DNA from: Methanohalophilus mahii DSM 5219
GTDB lineage: Archaea; Halobacteriota; Methanosarcinia; Methanosarcinales; Methanosarcinaceae
Length of the DNA stretch: 64,000 bases
Direction of reading: 5' to 3'
Assembly (NCBI RefSeq): GCF_000025865.1
Contig: NC_014002.1
Coordinates: forward strand, 496,001-560,000
Shown piece after piece: positions 26,908 to 36,812 of this stretch. The translations under genes and the position numbers were made by a program. The notes below the pieces were generated by a model, which saw only the letters and a program-made list of their open reading frames with translations, was not told the DNA's origin and did not search any database. Every line of letters starts with the position of its first letter. The stretch's first letter is position 1.

Positions 26908-28761
26908 ATGCCAGCACCAATTGCAGAAGAACTTGCAAAAAAACAACAATCAATAAGCGTAGCCGAATTTTTTGAAAAGAACAGACAGATACTGGGTTTT
27001 GATTCGGCCCCCAGAAGTCTTATTACTACGATAAAAGAAGCTGTGGATAACTCCCTGGATGCCTGTGAGGAATCGGGGATACTACCCGATATTATGCTTC
27101 ATATTAAACGCTCGGGTAAAAGCGGAGTCGTTGTGATTATTGAGGACAATGGTCCGGGTATTGTGAAAGATCAGATCCCGAGGGTTTTTGCCAAACTGCT
27201 TTATGGTTCTCGTTTTCATGCGCTCAAGCAGAGCAGGGGTCAGCAGGGTATCGGTATCTCAGCAGCAGTTCTCTATTCTCAGCTGACAGCAGGCCATGCC
27301 ACCCGAATTATTTCCAAGATAGGTCCCCAGTCCCCTGCTCACTATTATGAACTGATGATCAATACCCGTTCCAATGACCCCGAAATCCTGAAAGATGAAA
27401 TAGCAGAATGGGATCGTCCTCATGGAACCCGGGTGGAAATGGAAATGGAGGCTACCTATGTAAAGGGGCGCCGCCAGTCGGTAGAAGAATATCTCAAGGC
27501 CACAGCCATTGTAAATCCCCATGCCCGAATAAAACTCATTGACCCTGAAGGTGATGAGAGAATATTTGACAGGGCTACGGATAAGATACCCGAACCTGCA
27601 AGCGAGATTTTGCCGCATCCGCATGGTATCGAGCTGGGTACCCTTATGAAAATGCTGCGTTATACAGCAAGGCAAAGACTTGCTCCTTTTCTGAGATATT
27701 CTTTTTCCAAGATAGGCTTGCTCACAGCAGAAGAAATCTGTAGTGCCAGTGGACTTGATGTGGATATGGACCCGCAAACCATTGAAAGGGAAGATGCGAA
27801 ACGCCTTCTTGATGCATTCCAGAAAGTAAAAATCATGTCCCCTCCGACAGATTGTCTGTCCCCAATAGGTGAAGAATTGATATATAAGGGTCTGGAAAAA
27901 GAATTCAAAGTCGATTTTATTGCAACTACCACGCGTACTCCTTCCGTATATTCCGGTAATCCCTTTGTTGTGGAAGTTGGGATTGCTTATGGAGGCAATC
28001 TGCAAAAGGATGACAGGGTCAATATAATGAGGTTTGCCAACCGGGTCCCTCTTCTTTATCAGCAGGGAGGCTGTGTGACCACACATGGCGTGGAAGGTAT
28101 CAAATGGAAACAATACGGTATTAACCAGCCGGGTGGGGGACTGCCTATCGGTCCTTTGGTATTGCTTATACATGTGGCCTCCACAAATGTACCTTTTACA
28201 TCTGAATCCAAGGACGCTATTGCGGATATCCCCGAAATCCAGGACGAGGTGGAACTTGCCCTCAAAGAAGTGGGAAGGAAACTAAATCGCTTCCTTAAAA
28301 AGAAAGGTTCCCTTAAAAAACGCAAGGAAAAGGAAGTTATCATTAACAAGGTATTGCCCCGGATGGCGGAAAAACTGGCAGAAACCCTTGATAGGGAAGT
28401 ACCGGATATCAATCCTGTTGTTGCCAGGGTAATGGGCAACCTGCTTGTTGAAAGGCAATTCGATGATGGTAATGCCAATGTATCCCTCATGACAAAGAAT
28501 TTTGGGAGCAAGAAAGTAGAATTCAAATTACATGAGATGTTGCCTTTCCAGATCGAGGCAACCCCATCACCCAAAGTGGTTAGCATGGGCAATGATTATG
28601 ATTACATATGGAAAATTGTTCTCAGGCCAGGTGAGGCTTTTGCCGTGAATTACCAGTTACCTGACCCCTCGGATCTGGATTCTATAAAAGAACCTCCTAT
28701 TGTTGAAGGGGTTGAGGAAGAGATTGTTACAGGTGCCAGAGCGATAAAAGGGGTTGTATAA
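26908..28761 (+). CDS. top6B: DNA topoisomerase VI subunit B
   Basis: This is the ATPase subunit of the type IIB topoisomerase that relaxes and decatenates DNA in archaea. The 617 residues include the GHKL motifs ([32 protein letters not shown]), the helix-two-turns-helix linker, and the transducer domain with [19 protein letters not shown] and the lysine switch loop. ATG 26908 follows AAGGGGATGAAGG. The stop codon overlaps the ATG of top6A by one base (TAATG), so the subunits are coupled. Confidence 0.97.
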   Translation: MPAPIAEELAKKQQSISVAEFFEKNRQILGFDSAPRSLITTIKEAVDNSLDACEESGILPDIMLHIKRSGKSGVVVIIEDNGPGIVKDQIPRVFAKLLYGSRFHALKQSRGQQGIGISAAVLYSQLTAGHATRIISKIGPQSPAHYYELMINTRSNDPEILKDEIAEWDRPHGTRVEMEMEATYVKGRRQSVEEYLKATAIVNPHARIKLIDPEGDERIFDRATDKIPEPASEILPHPHGIELGTLMKMLRYTARQRLAPFLRYSFSKIGLLTAEEICSASGLDVDMDPQTIEREDAKRLLDAFQKVKIMSPPTDCLSPIGEELIYKGLEKEFKVDFIATTTRTPSVYSGNPFVVEVGIAYGGNLQKDDRVNIMRFANRVPLLYQQGGCVTTHGVEGIKWKQYGINQPGGGLPIGPLVLLIHVASTNVPFTSESKDAIADIPEIQDEVELALKEVGRKLNRFLKKKGSLKKRKEKEVIINKVLPRMAEKLAETLDREVPDINPVVARVMGNLLVERQFDDGNANVSLMTKNFGSKKVEFKLHEMLPFQIEATPSPKVVSMGNDYDYIWKIVLRPGEAFAVNYQLPDPSDLDSIKEPPIVEGVEEEIVTGARAIKGVV

Positions 28762-29864
28762 TGGCTAAGAATGAACACCGTAAGGAGCATGACAGGCTTG
28801 CAGAGCAAAGGTTGACGGGTCTTGCATCGGAGTTGTATTCGCATTTTGTTGATGGACGGATCCCTTATGTGAATATGCCCAGCAGAACCAAGAACAATAT
28901 TGAATTTAATGAAATCAGCGATGTATGGGTGTATGGTGGCCGGGAAAGTGAAAGAAGTGCCAAGACCGTAAAAGGGGCATTCCAGTTATTGAAAACCTCT
29001 CATGTGCTTGATTTTCTCTTAAATAACCATATAGGGAATAACCGCGGTTCAACTTTGAGGGAATTATACTACATCTCCGAGAACTGGGATATTGCCAAGT
29101 TCAAGGAACAACCCGAAAGTGATCGCCTGATTGAGGACCTTGAGATAATTTCCAGTCTCCAGAGGGAATATTTCCACATGCGTCCTGAAGAAGACGGTGC
29201 TACCCTTTTTGGTCCCCTGCAGTTGCGGGAAGAGACCAAGCGAGGTGATCGTGATATCCATTGTCAGGAGGATGTAGGTGAAAGCGGCTATCAGATTCCT
29301 TTTAATGTGGAGAATATCGATTTCATAGACCATGACGCCAAATTTATAATAGCCATTGAGACCGGTGGTATGTATGCCCGTCTGATTGAGAATGGTTTTG
29401 ATGAACTAAATGATGCTATACTTGTACATCTCAAAGGCCAGCCCGCTCGCTCGACCCGGCGTATGATCAAAAGGATGAATGAAGAACTGGGTATTCCGGT
29501 TGTGGTATTTACTGACGGTGATCCATGGTCCTATCGTATATATGCTTCAGTTGCATATGGTGCCATCAAGAGTGCCCACCTTTCCGAGTTCATGGCAACT
29601 CCTGCGGCCAAGTTTGTCGGGGTGCAGCCTTCGGATATCGTGGAGTATGAATTGTCCACCGATAAATTGACCGATAAGGATGTCGATGCCCTGCGCAGTG
29701 AACTTACAGACCCGAGGTTTGAAACCGATTACTGGAAAGAACAGATCAACCTGCAGCTTGACATTGGGAAAAAGGCAGAACAGCAGGCCTTTGCGGGCAA
29801 GGGCCTTGATTTTGTCACAAAGACATACCTGCCCGACAGGCTTTCAGATATGGGTATAATTTAA
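28761..29864 (+). CDS. top6A: DNA topoisomerase VI subunit A
   Basis: This is the DNA-cleaving subunit, related to Spo11. The 367 residues have the winged-helix (CAP-like) domain with the catalytic tyrosine in [13 protein letters not shown] (about residues 100-110) and the Toprim domain with the acidic residues in [12 protein letters not shown] and [14 protein letters not shown]. It is translated in overlap with top6B. The gene ends five bases before a convergent small gene. Confidence 0.97.
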   Translation: MAKNEHRKEHDRLAEQRLTGLASELYSHFVDGRIPYVNMPSRTKNNIEFNEISDVWVYGGRESERSAKTVKGAFQLLKTSHVLDFLLNNHIGNNRGSTLRELYYISENWDIAKFKEQPESDRLIEDLEIISSLQREYFHMRPEEDGATLFGPLQLREETKRGDRDIHCQEDVGESGYQIPFNVENIDFIDHDAKFIIAIETGGMYARLIENGFDELNDAILVHLKGQPARSTRRMIKRMNEELGIPVVVFTDGDPWSYRIYASVAYGAIKSAHLSEFMATPAAKFVGVQPSDIVEYELSTDKLTDKDVDALRSELTDPRFETDYWKEQINLQLDIGKKAEQQAFAGKGLDFVTKTYLPDRLSDMGII

Positions 29865-29868
29865 AAAT

Positions 29869-30117
29869 TCATTCGAAGAATTTTGTGCGTTGGAGCAGGT
29901 CGTCAACACTCTTTTTTGTATGGAGGCCTTCCAGCATCCTGTCCCTGTCAATCCACATATCAGCTGCGCTCTGAAGGCCGCTTGTTTTGTGGGGGACATA
30001 ATTAATGCCCTCATCAGGTGTGGCCAGGCGGTCGGAAAAACCCATTTCCCCTATCTTCCATTCTTTTACGGAAACCTGTGCCTCTGTTTTTGTTTGCTCG
30101 GTTTTCTCTTCTGACAT
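29869..30117 (-). CDS. Conserved-looking hypothetical protein (82 residues)
   Basis: I do not recognise a named family. The 82-residue acidic protein opens MSEEKTEQTKTEAQVSVKEW, then IGEMGFSDRLATPDEGINYV and LQSAADMWIDRDRML, ending VDDLLQRTKFFE. There is no signal peptide, TM helix or metal motif. ATG 30117 has AAGGGATG upstream; the frame is open to 30189 but those codons cover a TATA-like TTATATATTC and are probably the promoter. It is convergent with top6A and divergent from kae1. Confidence 0.68.
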   Translation of the reverse strand: MSEEKTEQTKTEAQVSVKEWKIGEMGFSDRLATPDEGINYVPHKTSGLQSAADMWIDRDRMLEGLHTKKSVDDLLQRTKFFE

Positions 30118-30218
30118 GACATCCCTTTTTGCATTTCCCTGAATATATAACTTACCTGGGTTTGAATCAGTAAACTTAATATTCCCCACTTCCCATTACC
30201 GCAAAGGAGTTATTGCAA

Positions 30219-31211
30219 GTGACGCTGGTTCTTGGCATAGAGGGCACCGCATGGAATTTGAGTGCGGCAGTTGTTAACGAAGATGAAGTGGTCTGTGAGG
30301 TAACACATACCTACAAACCTACAACCGGAGGCATTCATCCCCGCGAAGCTGCTCAACATCATGCTCAGTTTGCTTCCTGGGTGATTTCCAATCTTTTTGG
30401 AGAACTGGCTGAGAAAAACATAAATCCCAAAGATATTGATGCGATCTCTTTTTCACAGGGCCCGGGCCTAGGTGCCTGCTTGAGGACCGTGGCAACTGCT
30501 GCCAGGGCCCTTTCCCTCTCCCTTGAAATTCCTCTTGTAGGGGTGAACCATTGCGTAGCCCATGTGGAGATCGGGAGGTGGAAAACACCTGCAAAGGATC
30601 CTGTGGTGCTTTATGCAAGCGGGGCCAATACCCAGGTGCTGGCCTACAGGCGGGGAAAATATCGCGTATTTGGGGAAACCCTGGATATAGGTGTAGGAAA
30701 TGCCCTTGATAAGTTTGCCCGCAGTGCAGGCCTGTCTCATCCCGGTGGTCCGCAGATCGAGATGTATGCAAAGGATTCGGTGAATTATGTAAACCTGCCC
30801 TATGTGGTGAAGGGTATGGATTTCTCCTTCTCCGGGCTTTCAACTGCAGCCACCGATGCCCTGCAAAAACATACGTTAGAGGATGTGTGTTATTCCTTGC
30901 AGGAGAATGCTTTTGCAATGCTTGTGGAGGTTACCGAACGGGCTCTGGCACATACCGGTAAGAATGAGGTGTTGCTTGGAGGCGGGGTAGGGGCGAACAT
31001 GCGCCTGCGTGAGATGCTTGACATTATGTGTGATGACCGTGGTGCATCCTTTTATGTGCCCGAGAAACGTTTCATGGGAGATAATGGTGCTATGATAGCC
31101 TGGCTCGGTCTTCTTATGTATAAGGCAGGCGATACAATCAGGGTCGACGATTCTCATGTAAATCCCAATTATCGTCCTGACATGGTGGATGTGACATGGT
31201 TGAAGGAGTAA
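30219..31211 (+). CDS. kae1: tRNA N6-threonylcarbamoyladenosine synthesis protein Kae1
   Basis: Kae1 is the catalytic subunit of the KEOPS complex that makes t6A at tRNA position 37. The 330 residues show the ASKHA fold: GIEGTAWNLSAAVV at the N terminus, the metal-binding histidines in NHCVAHVE, the nucleotide loop VLYASGANTQVL, and GGGVGANMRLREML. GTG 30219 is preferred because GGAG lies nine bases upstream; TTG at 30213 is too close. In several methanogens Kae1 is fused to the kinase Bud32; here the frame ends with TAA and Bud32 follows as a separate gene in another frame. Confidence 0.95.
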   Translation: MTLVLGIEGTAWNLSAAVVNEDEVVCEVTHTYKPTTGGIHPREAAQHHAQFASWVISNLFGELAEKNINPKDIDAISFSQGPGLGACLRTVATAARALSLSLEIPLVGVNHCVAHVEIGRWKTPAKDPVVLYASGANTQVLAYRRGKYRVFGETLDIGVGNALDKFARSAGLSHPGGPQIEMYAKDSVNYVNLPYVVKGMDFSFSGLSTAATDALQKHTLEDVCYSLQENAFAMLVEVTERALAHTGKNEVLLGGGVGANMRLREMLDIMCDDRGASFYVPEKRFMGDNGAMIAWLGLLMYKAGDTIRVDDSHVNPNYRPDMVDVTWLKE

Positions 31212-31216
31212 ATGAA

Positions 31217-31786
31217 ATGCTCAGGGATGGTGCAGAGGCAACTGTCATCCGGAGGAATAATCGTCTGGTCAAGAGTCGTATCCCCAAACGTTATCGTGTT
31301 CGGGAACTGGATGAGCGGATTCGCAGGGAACGCACCCGGGCAGAGGCCCGTTTGATCTCGGAAGCCCGCAGGGCCGGTGTGGCGACACCCGTTATCTATG
31401 ATATTTATAATTCCATCATTGAGATGGATTACATTGATGGTAAGCCATTAAAATATGTCATTTCTGAAACTTTGTGTGAAAAACTCGGGGAACTTGTGGG
31501 CAGGCTCCATTCTGCAGGTATAATTCACGGAGACCTTACTACCTCGAATGTCATCTGGGATGGAAGCAAGATGTGGCTTATCGATTTTGGGCTTGCTTTC
31601 AGTGCAGAAGACCTTGAATCCCGCGGCGTAGATATTCATGTGCTCTTCCAGACCCTTGAAAGCTCACATCCCAACCACGAGGTACTCATAGATGCCTTCT
31701 GTAAGGGTTATTATCGCACTCTTGAATCTGCGAAAGATGTACTAGAAAGGGTTATTGAAATTGAAACAAGAGGAAGGTACGCCTGA
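31217..31786 (+). CDS. bud32: KEOPS complex kinase/ATPase Bud32
   Basis: This small RIO-like kinase stimulates Kae1 in t6A synthesis. The 189 residues contain GAEATVIRRNNRLVKSRIPKRYR with the ATP-binding lysine region, RRERTRAEARLI, the catalytic loop GIIHGDLTTSNVIW and the IDFGLAF metal motif. I chose ATG 31217 because GGAG at 31205-31208 is eight bases upstream; ATG 31196 in the same frame overlaps the kae1 stop and is the alternative. The kae1 and bud32 genes are adjacent and coupled but not fused. Confidence 0.93.
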   Translation: MLRDGAEATVIRRNNRLVKSRIPKRYRVRELDERIRRERTRAEARLISEARRAGVATPVIYDIYNSIIEMDYIDGKPLKYVISETLCEKLGELVGRLHSAGIIHGDLTTSNVIWDGSKMWLIDFGLAFSAEDLESRGVDIHVLFQTLESSHPNHEVLIDAFCKGYYRTLESAKDVLERVIEIETRGRYA

Positions 31787-31853
31787 GTAATCTTTCTCAT
31801 TCATTTTTTTGTACAGTCAGAAATAATCTATTAACAACTCATAATGTGATAAT

Positions 31854-32408
31854 ATGCGCAAAATTGTATTCGTTACCGGCAACAGTGGCAAGTTCAGGGA
31901 AATTAAGGCAATTCTGGAGAAGAGGGGAATTGAGGTCCTCCAGAATACGGATGGTTATCCTGAGTTACAGGAAGATGATCTGGAACCAATCGCAGCCGAT
32001 GGTGCCCGCCTGTCCTGTGAAAAGCTGGGATTGTCCGTGATGGTGGATGATTCCGGACTTTTCATTGATGCCCTGAATGGTTTTCCGGGCCCTTATTCTG
32101 CCTTTGTGGAAGATCATCTTGGCAACCCCAAAGTCCTGAAATTGATGGAGGATGAAGAAAATCGCCGTGCTTATTTCAAATCCGTTATTGGCTACTGTGA
32201 GCCCGGAAAAGAACCCCTGACGTTTACCGGTATTGTTGAAGGCAACATCGGTTATGAAGAAAAAGGGAAAGGCGGTTTTGGCTATGATCCTATATTCCTG
32301 TATGGTGATCGTACATTCGGTGAGATGGGAGATGAGGAAAAGAATAAAGTATCCCATAGAAAGCGTGCTGTGGATAAGTTTGTGGAATGGATTGACTCAA
32401 ACTTATGA
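31854..32408 (+). CDS. XTP/dITP diphosphatase (Ham1/RdgB family)
   Basis: This house-cleaning enzyme hydrolyses non-canonical purine nucleoside triphosphates such as dITP and XTP. The 184 residues show the family landmarks TGNSGKFREI at the N terminus, the catalytic VMVDDSGLFIDALNGFPGPYSAFVED and the C-terminal GFGYDPIF and VSHRKRA. It lies 67 bases after bud32 and overlaps the convergent cyclase gene by six bases. Confidence 0.95.
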   Translation: MRKIVFVTGNSGKFREIKAILEKRGIEVLQNTDGYPELQEDDLEPIAADGARLSCEKLGLSVMVDDSGLFIDALNGFPGPYSAFVEDHLGNPKVLKLMEDEENRRAYFKSVIGYCEPGKEPLTFTGIVEGNIGYEEKGKGGFGYDPIFLYGDRTFGEMGDEEKNKVSHRKRAVDKFVEWIDSNL

Positions 32409-33014
32409 CCGGAGAAGTATTGCTCGTGCCGGTGCCCCGTCACACCCTTTTATTTTTAGTGGCAGGCAGACAAATCCATAATAACCCGGGTCAACATTTT
32501 TAAGATCCAGGTTCTCAATGATATTGATTTCTTTTCTAAGCAACATCATGTGATTTTCCAGTCCTTCCCCGGAATCCACTGACTCCGAATCGATTCCCAC
32601 TGTCATGAATCCTTTTTTGGCAATCCATTCTGCAGTATCGGGAAGTATTCTTGTAAATCTTTGGTCGGATGATTCAGTTTTCAGCAATATGATTTCACAT
32701 CTGTTTTTGTCTTTGAAGGGAAAGGCTTCTTCCATGTCTTCGTATCCGATTTCGGTTTTCCCGGAAAAATCAATCAGATAAGCCCTGCCCACAAGAGAGG
32801 ATAATTCCAGTTCATCTACTGTGCGCCCGCCCTCAAATATATGGGCAGGAGCATCGATATGGGTGGCAGTGTGACTACCTATTTCGAGTTTTGAGACACT
32901 GTATCCGCAGGATTCTATAGAAGTGACCCTTTTGACAGTAACTTTTGGATCACCCGGATAAACTCTGGTTTCAGGAGCAATGGATTGTGTAATGTCAATA
33001 ATTTCCTATGTCAT
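32403..33014 (-). CDS. Cyclase-family metal hydrolase (kynurenine-formamidase-like) with an amber codon at position 3
   Basis: The full protein is about 203 residues. Family features start near the N terminus: IIDITQSIAPETRVYPGDP, then the metal site GSHTATHIDAPAHIFEGG (HxGTHxDxPxH type), and later IKGCDGAPARAI. The first canonical start inside the open frame (GTG 32792) would remove the metal site. An ATG at 33014, two bases after the upstream gene's TGA, is in the same frame but is followed by ACA and then TAG (33008-33006) before the conserved sequence. Either UAG is translated, as pyrrolysine, or translation starts at a non-canonical codon such as ATT 33002 or 32999. The substrate is unknown. 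Confidence 0.82.
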
Positions 33015-33016
33015 TT

Positions 33017-33652
33017 TCAGATAAGGGCCCTTGAATTTTCCAGCACCTGCTTTGCTTCATCCTTTTCAAGCCCTGCTCCCATTGCCACTTTCAATGCAGT
33101 GCTTGTTGTTATCAGGTCAGAAGGGTGGTGTGAATCGGTATCCACGACCATTGTTGCACCGCTAAGTTTTGCGATTTTGACAACATGGCCATTGGTGCGG
33201 TTATGCCCACCTCTTGAGGTAATTTCCAGACATACATTGTTATCCGTTGCAATTTTAGCTTCTTCTTCAGTGATAAATCCGGGGTGTGCCAGGATATCTA
33301 CATCCGAACATTGTGCAGCAGCAAGGTTTGTGCCGGGCAAAACAGGCTCAACCGGGCTTTCTCCGTGTACAACAACAATCTCGGCTCCCAGTTCTCTTGC
33401 AAGTTTTGCAAGGGATGCTATTTTTTCAGGGGGCACATGTGTTATCTCAATGCCGGGAAGTACCTTTATCTCCATTGGCTCTTCTAGGTATTTTGCCTTG
33501 GTAACACAGTTGAGGATGTGTTCTACATTGGTGAAATCGGCATGGTCTGTAAGCCCGATTGCCTCATAGCCGAGGGTTTTTGCCCTGCGGACCTGCTCGC
33601 TTGGAATAAGTTCTCCATCGCTGAATATTGTATGTGTATGCAGATCTATCAT
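33017..33652 (-). CDS. PHP-domain phosphoesterase (histidinol-phosphatase-like)
   Basis: The 211-residue PHP protein has all the usual metal motifs: IDLHTHTIFSDG at the N terminus, LTDHAD at about 37-42, the GIEITH segment, VVHGES, DILAHPG and the final DTDSHHP. PHP enzymes use a trinuclear metal site; this archaeal group is annotated as histidinol-phosphatase-like, but the substrate is not proven. ATG 33652 follows CAGGAATTATT. The frame is open for 84 further codons upstream, without similarity. Its TGA is two bases before the ATG of the cyclase gene, suggesting coupled translation. Confidence 0.88.
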   Translation of the reverse strand: MIDLHTHTIFSDGELIPSEQVRRAKTLGYEAIGLTDHADFTNVEHILNCVTKAKYLEEPMEIKVLPGIEITHVPPEKIASLAKLARELGAEIVVVHGESPVEPVLPGTNLAAAQCSDVDILAHPGFITEEEAKIATDNNVCLEITSRGGHNRTNGHVVKIAKLSGATMVVDTDSHHPSDLITTSTALKVAMGAGLEKDEAKQVLENSRALI

Positions 33653-33785
33653 AATAATTCCTGTTGTGTTTTGTATAAAGTATTTATTGTTTGCATTGAT
33701 AATATCTTCTGTGGTAGATGTCCATATTTTTATATTATGTGCATGGAATGGATATCTAAATAATTCTTCATATTGGAGATAATGA

Positions 33786-34088
33786 ATGATGAATAATAAG
33801 TCAGGGATTCGCAGGTTGGTTCTGGATGTTCTTAAGCCACATAATCCTTCCATAGTTGAGCTTGCAGGTGTGTTGGGTGATGTGGAAGGAGTTGATGGTG
33901 TCAATCTTAGTTTATATGAAATGGATCAGAAAACCGAAAATGTAAAAATCACCCTGGAAGGGATGGATCTTGACTATGAACTTATCCGTCAGGAAATAGA
34001 GAATATGGGTGCGGTGGTCCATAGCGTAGATGAGATTGCAGCCGGTAAAAAAATCATCGAAGAAGTGGAGACTCACCAGGACAGGTGA
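33786..34088 (+). CDS. DUF211 family protein
   Basis: This 100-residue protein with a ferredoxin-like fold pattern ([66 protein letters not shown]) matches the archaeal DUF211 family, whose members resemble small ACT-like regulatory domains. No enzymatic motif is present. The function is unknown. It is transcribed alone, divergent from the PHP gene and convergent with rlmE; the two stops are three bases apart. ATG 33786 is followed immediately by a second ATG. Confidence 0.85.
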   Translation: MMNNKSGIRRLVLDVLKPHNPSIVELAGVLGDVEGVDGVNLSLYEMDQKTENVKITLEGMDLDYELIRQEIENMGAVVHSVDEIAAGKKIIEEVETHQDR

Positions 34089-34091
34089 TTC

Positions 34092-34886
34092 TCATTTTTC
34101 TTCTTCTTCAGGACTTTCCAGTCTCTGTATAACATCTGCAAAAGCAAAATTGGGTTTTACATCTCTTACCTTTATGCGCACTTTTTCTCCTTTTTCAGTA
34201 TCACAGATGAATACTACAAATCCTTCCACAAAAGCAGTACCGTCGCCACCGGATCCCATTCTTTCGATAACAACGTCATATTCTTCCCCTTTCCTGATTG
34301 GTGCGGTAAGGAATTTTTTGCCTACGACATATATTTCCGCACTTTCTGACCTTGAAGCCTCTGGCGAATGGGCCCGAACATATGTAAATTCGCCTCTTAC
34401 TTTATCCAGGTATTCCTTGAACATATCTCCCTGGAATACTTTTACAACAAAATTTCCCTGCGGTTTAAGGATGCGGGTTGCACATTCAAGTGCTGATTCG
34501 GCCAAAGCGATGGAGCGTGCATGATCAAGGTTCCAGTTTCCTGAAAGATTGGGTGCAGCATCACATATAACAGCATCTGCTCCATCTTCCCCTACTGCTT
34601 CCTTGATCTGGCTTACAGTCTCTTCCCGGGTTATGTCGCCGCGGATGATGGTTATTCTGTCCATTGGCTTGATGCGCAATATGTCTACACCGACAACTTT
34701 CCTTTTCGTCAGCTCTCTTGCGACTTCAAGCCACCCACCGGGAGCGGCTCCGAGGTCTACGACATCACTGTCTTCTCTGATTACATTAAATTTCTTGTTA
34801 ATCTGCTGGAGTTTGTACGCTGCTCTTGAGCGATAACCTTCGGCTTTTGCACGCCAGTAATATGTATCTCTTCTATGCCTTGCCAT
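34092..34886 (-). CDS. rlmE: 23S rRNA 2'-O-uridine methyltransferase RlmE (FtsJ) with TRAM domain
   Basis: The 264-residue SAM-dependent methyltransferase begins MARHRRDTYYWRAK and has YRSRAAYKLQQIN, the SAM motif DLGAAPGGWLEVA and AVICDAAPNLSG, followed by a FVVKVFQGD catalytic lysine region; these give the K-D-K-E site of FtsJ enzymes. Residues from about 195 (KGEEYDVVIERMGSGGDGTAF) form a TRAM RNA-binding domain, common in the archaeal version. It methylates the ribose of a uridine in the large-subunit rRNA A loop (family knowledge). The start lies 35 bases after the upstream hypothetical gene on the same strand. Confidence 0.93.
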   Translation of the reverse strand: MARHRRDTYYWRAKAEGYRSRAAYKLQQINKKFNVIREDSDVVDLGAAPGGWLEVARELTKRKVVGVDILRIKPMDRITIIRGDITREETVSQIKEAVGEDGADAVICDAAPNLSGNWNLDHARSIALAESALECATRILKPQGNFVVKVFQGDMFKEYLDKVRGEFTYVRAHSPEASRSESAEIYVVGKKFLTAPIRKGEEYDVVIERMGSGGDGTAFVEGFVVFICDTEKGEKVRIKVRDVKPNFAFADVIQRLESPEEEEK

Positions 34887-34920
34887 TGGATTGCTCCCTT
34901 CATTATGTAAGTATAAAAGG

Positions 34921-35484
34921 TTATGCCTCTTTGAGTTCCTCTATTTGTGCACTCAATGAGAATATATTTTCTTCTATCTCAGTGAGTGCATCAGGGACCC
35001 ATGAATCAAAATCGTAGTAAATATTCACAAGGTCCATGTATTTTTGCTCCAGCTCCTGTATGTATTCAGGTTCTGCAGGGGTTTGCACTTCATTGATCAG
35101 GTTCTCCAGATGTGTGGTTCTCATCTTCAACCTTCTTTTAAAGCGGGTTGCTACTTTTCCCATGTCAAGTTCTCTTTTTTCGTAACCAAGCAAATCAAGT
35201 GCATCACTCAATTCCTGTGGGTATTCAGGAAATGCATCTGGCCCCAGAATAAAATATACCGCCACTTCTGTGTTTTCCATCCCTATTATTTCTTCACAGG
35301 TTACCTTTTCCAGGAAATGCCTGGAGCAGGCCTTTTCACACATATTGAGTATATCTTTCTCTATAGGGGGTTCATAATCCCTTGCATAGGTGACCTCCTG
35401 GGCAGTGCAGGTTATCTCGTGTACTGTGGCGGCTCCGAGGACATCAATAATCCCGGAAAGTTCTTCGATTGAAATCATGATCAT
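34921..35484 (-). CDS. Hypothetical protein, helical, cotranscribed with rlmE
   Basis: I do not recognise the family. The 187-residue acidic protein opens with ISIEELSGIIDVLGAATVHEI, has ILNMCEKACSRHFLEKVTCEEI with three cysteines, YPQELSDALDLLGY, and a long C-terminal helical part (TRFKRRLKMRTTHLENLI, IQELEQKYMDLVNIYYDF, IEENIFSLSAQIEELKE) with coiled-coil character. There is no TM segment. ATG 35484 has no ribosome site but an AT-rich box close upstream, so the message may be leaderless; ATG 35478 is possible. It precedes rlmE by 35 bases and diverges from coaBC. Confidence 0.72.
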   Translation of the reverse strand: MIMISIEELSGIIDVLGAATVHEITCTAQEVTYARDYEPPIEKDILNMCEKACSRHFLEKVTCEEIIGMENTEVAVYFILGPDAFPEYPQELSDALDLLGYEKRELDMGKVATRFKRRLKMRTTHLENLINEVQTPAEPEYIQELEQKYMDLVNIYYDFDSWVPDALTEIEENIFSLSAQIEELKEA

Positions 35485-35595
35485 TTATGTATAATTTTAT
35501 GGCTTAATAATGTCATGCCTCTGATATTCAAGTGTTTATCAGGCTATTTTTAAATAATTAGAGACTTACACTCTTCCATAACACAGGCGAAAATC

Positions 35596-36804
35596 ATGCA
35601 TTCTACACTATGGATCAAAGGAACTAAAAGTAAATCCCTTGAGGGAAAGACCGTTGTGCTGGCAGTTACTGGCAGTATTGCAGCCGTACGTGTTGTGGAA
35701 CTGGCACGTGAACTAATACGCAACGGTGCAAATGTCTATGCTGTGATGAGTGAAGCGGCAACGCGTATTCTCCATCCTGATGCATTACATTATGCCACCG
35801 GTCATGAAGTGATTACGGATATAACCGGGGGAGTGGAGCATGTGGGAATGTGCGGACTGCAGGGTATGGCAGATCTCTTATTGATAGCTCCGGCAACGGC
35901 GAATACTATAAGCAAAATTGCAATGGGGATTGATGACACACCTGTAACGACTTTTGCAACTACTGCTATTGGTAGTGGGGTGGCCACAATAGTTGTACCT
36001 GCAATGCATCAATCGATGTATGATCATCCTGCAGTGAATTCCAATCTCGAAAAACTTGGAAGTTATGGTATCAGTCTAGTTGGTCCCCGTGTAGAGGAAG
36101 GGATTGCCAAGATAGCTCCAAATGATGATATTGTCCTGGCAGTTGAACGTGAACTTATGGGTAAAAAACTTGCAGGCAAGAAAATAGTGCTGACATCCGG
36201 TGCAACTGCTGAAGCTATTGATCCTATCCGTATAATCACAAACAGGGCTTCCGGTAAAACAGGTCAGGAATTGGCCAGGGAGGCTTTCCGGCGGGGGGGA
36301 GATGTTACAATAATCCACAGGAATGAACTGGATGCGGATGGTATAAATGAGGTTTATGCAGAAAGTGCAGCCAGTATGCTGGATAGTTGCATGGAAGAAA
36401 TAGGCAGGGGTTGTGATGTATTCATAAGTTCGGCTGCGATTTCGGATTATACACTTGATTCTTTGGGGTCCAAAATAAAATCAGGCCAGAAGCTTATCCT
36501 CGAAATGCATCCCACTGAAAAGATTTTGCCACAGGTAAGAAGTAATTATCCTGCAATAGTGACTGTGGGATTTAAAGCTGAAACTGGTGTTGGTGAAAAA
36601 GAGCTTGTGGGAAGTGCGACCCGTATGCTTGAAGAATACGGCCTTGATATGGTCGTTGCCAATGATGTGATGGCAGGTGGAATGGGCACCTCTGAAAATT
36701 CCATATATATCCTGCAGGATGAATCGTCAGCATCTCATTATAGTGGTTCCAAACGTTATCTTGCATCTATAATAATGGACCGGGTTGAGCAAATCCTGTT
36801 GTGA
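35596..36804 (+). CDS. coaBC: Bifunctional phosphopantothenoylcysteine decarboxylase/phosphopantothenate-cysteine ligase
   Basis: CoaBC joins cysteine to 4'-phosphopantothenate and decarboxylates the product to 4'-phosphopantetheine in CoA synthesis. The 402 residues comprise the FMN-binding decarboxylase half (VVLAVTGSIAAVRVVELAREL, the LLIAPATANTISKIAMG motif, VPAMHQSMYDHPAV) and the ligase half (KKIVLTSGATAEAIDPIRIITN, AAISDYT, VGFKAETG, DMVVANDV). It overlaps the pantoate kinase start region, so two CoA-pathway genes are coupled. Confidence 0.96.
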   Translation: MHSTLWIKGTKSKSLEGKTVVLAVTGSIAAVRVVELARELIRNGANVYAVMSEAATRILHPDALHYATGHEVITDITGGVEHVGMCGLQGMADLLLIAPATANTISKIAMGIDDTPVTTFATTAIGSGVATIVVPAMHQSMYDHPAVNSNLEKLGSYGISLVGPRVEEGIAKIAPNDDIVLAVERELMGKKLAGKKIVLTSGATAEAIDPIRIITNRASGKTGQELAREAFRRGGDVTIIHRNELDADGINEVYAESAASMLDSCMEEIGRGCDVFISSAAISDYTLDSLGSKIKSGQKLILEMHPTEKILPQVRSNYPAIVTVGFKAETGVGEKELVGSATRMLEEYGLDMVVANDVMAGGMGTSENSIYILQDESSASHYSGSKRYLASIIMDRVEQILL

Positions 36805-36812
36805 GGGTTTCT

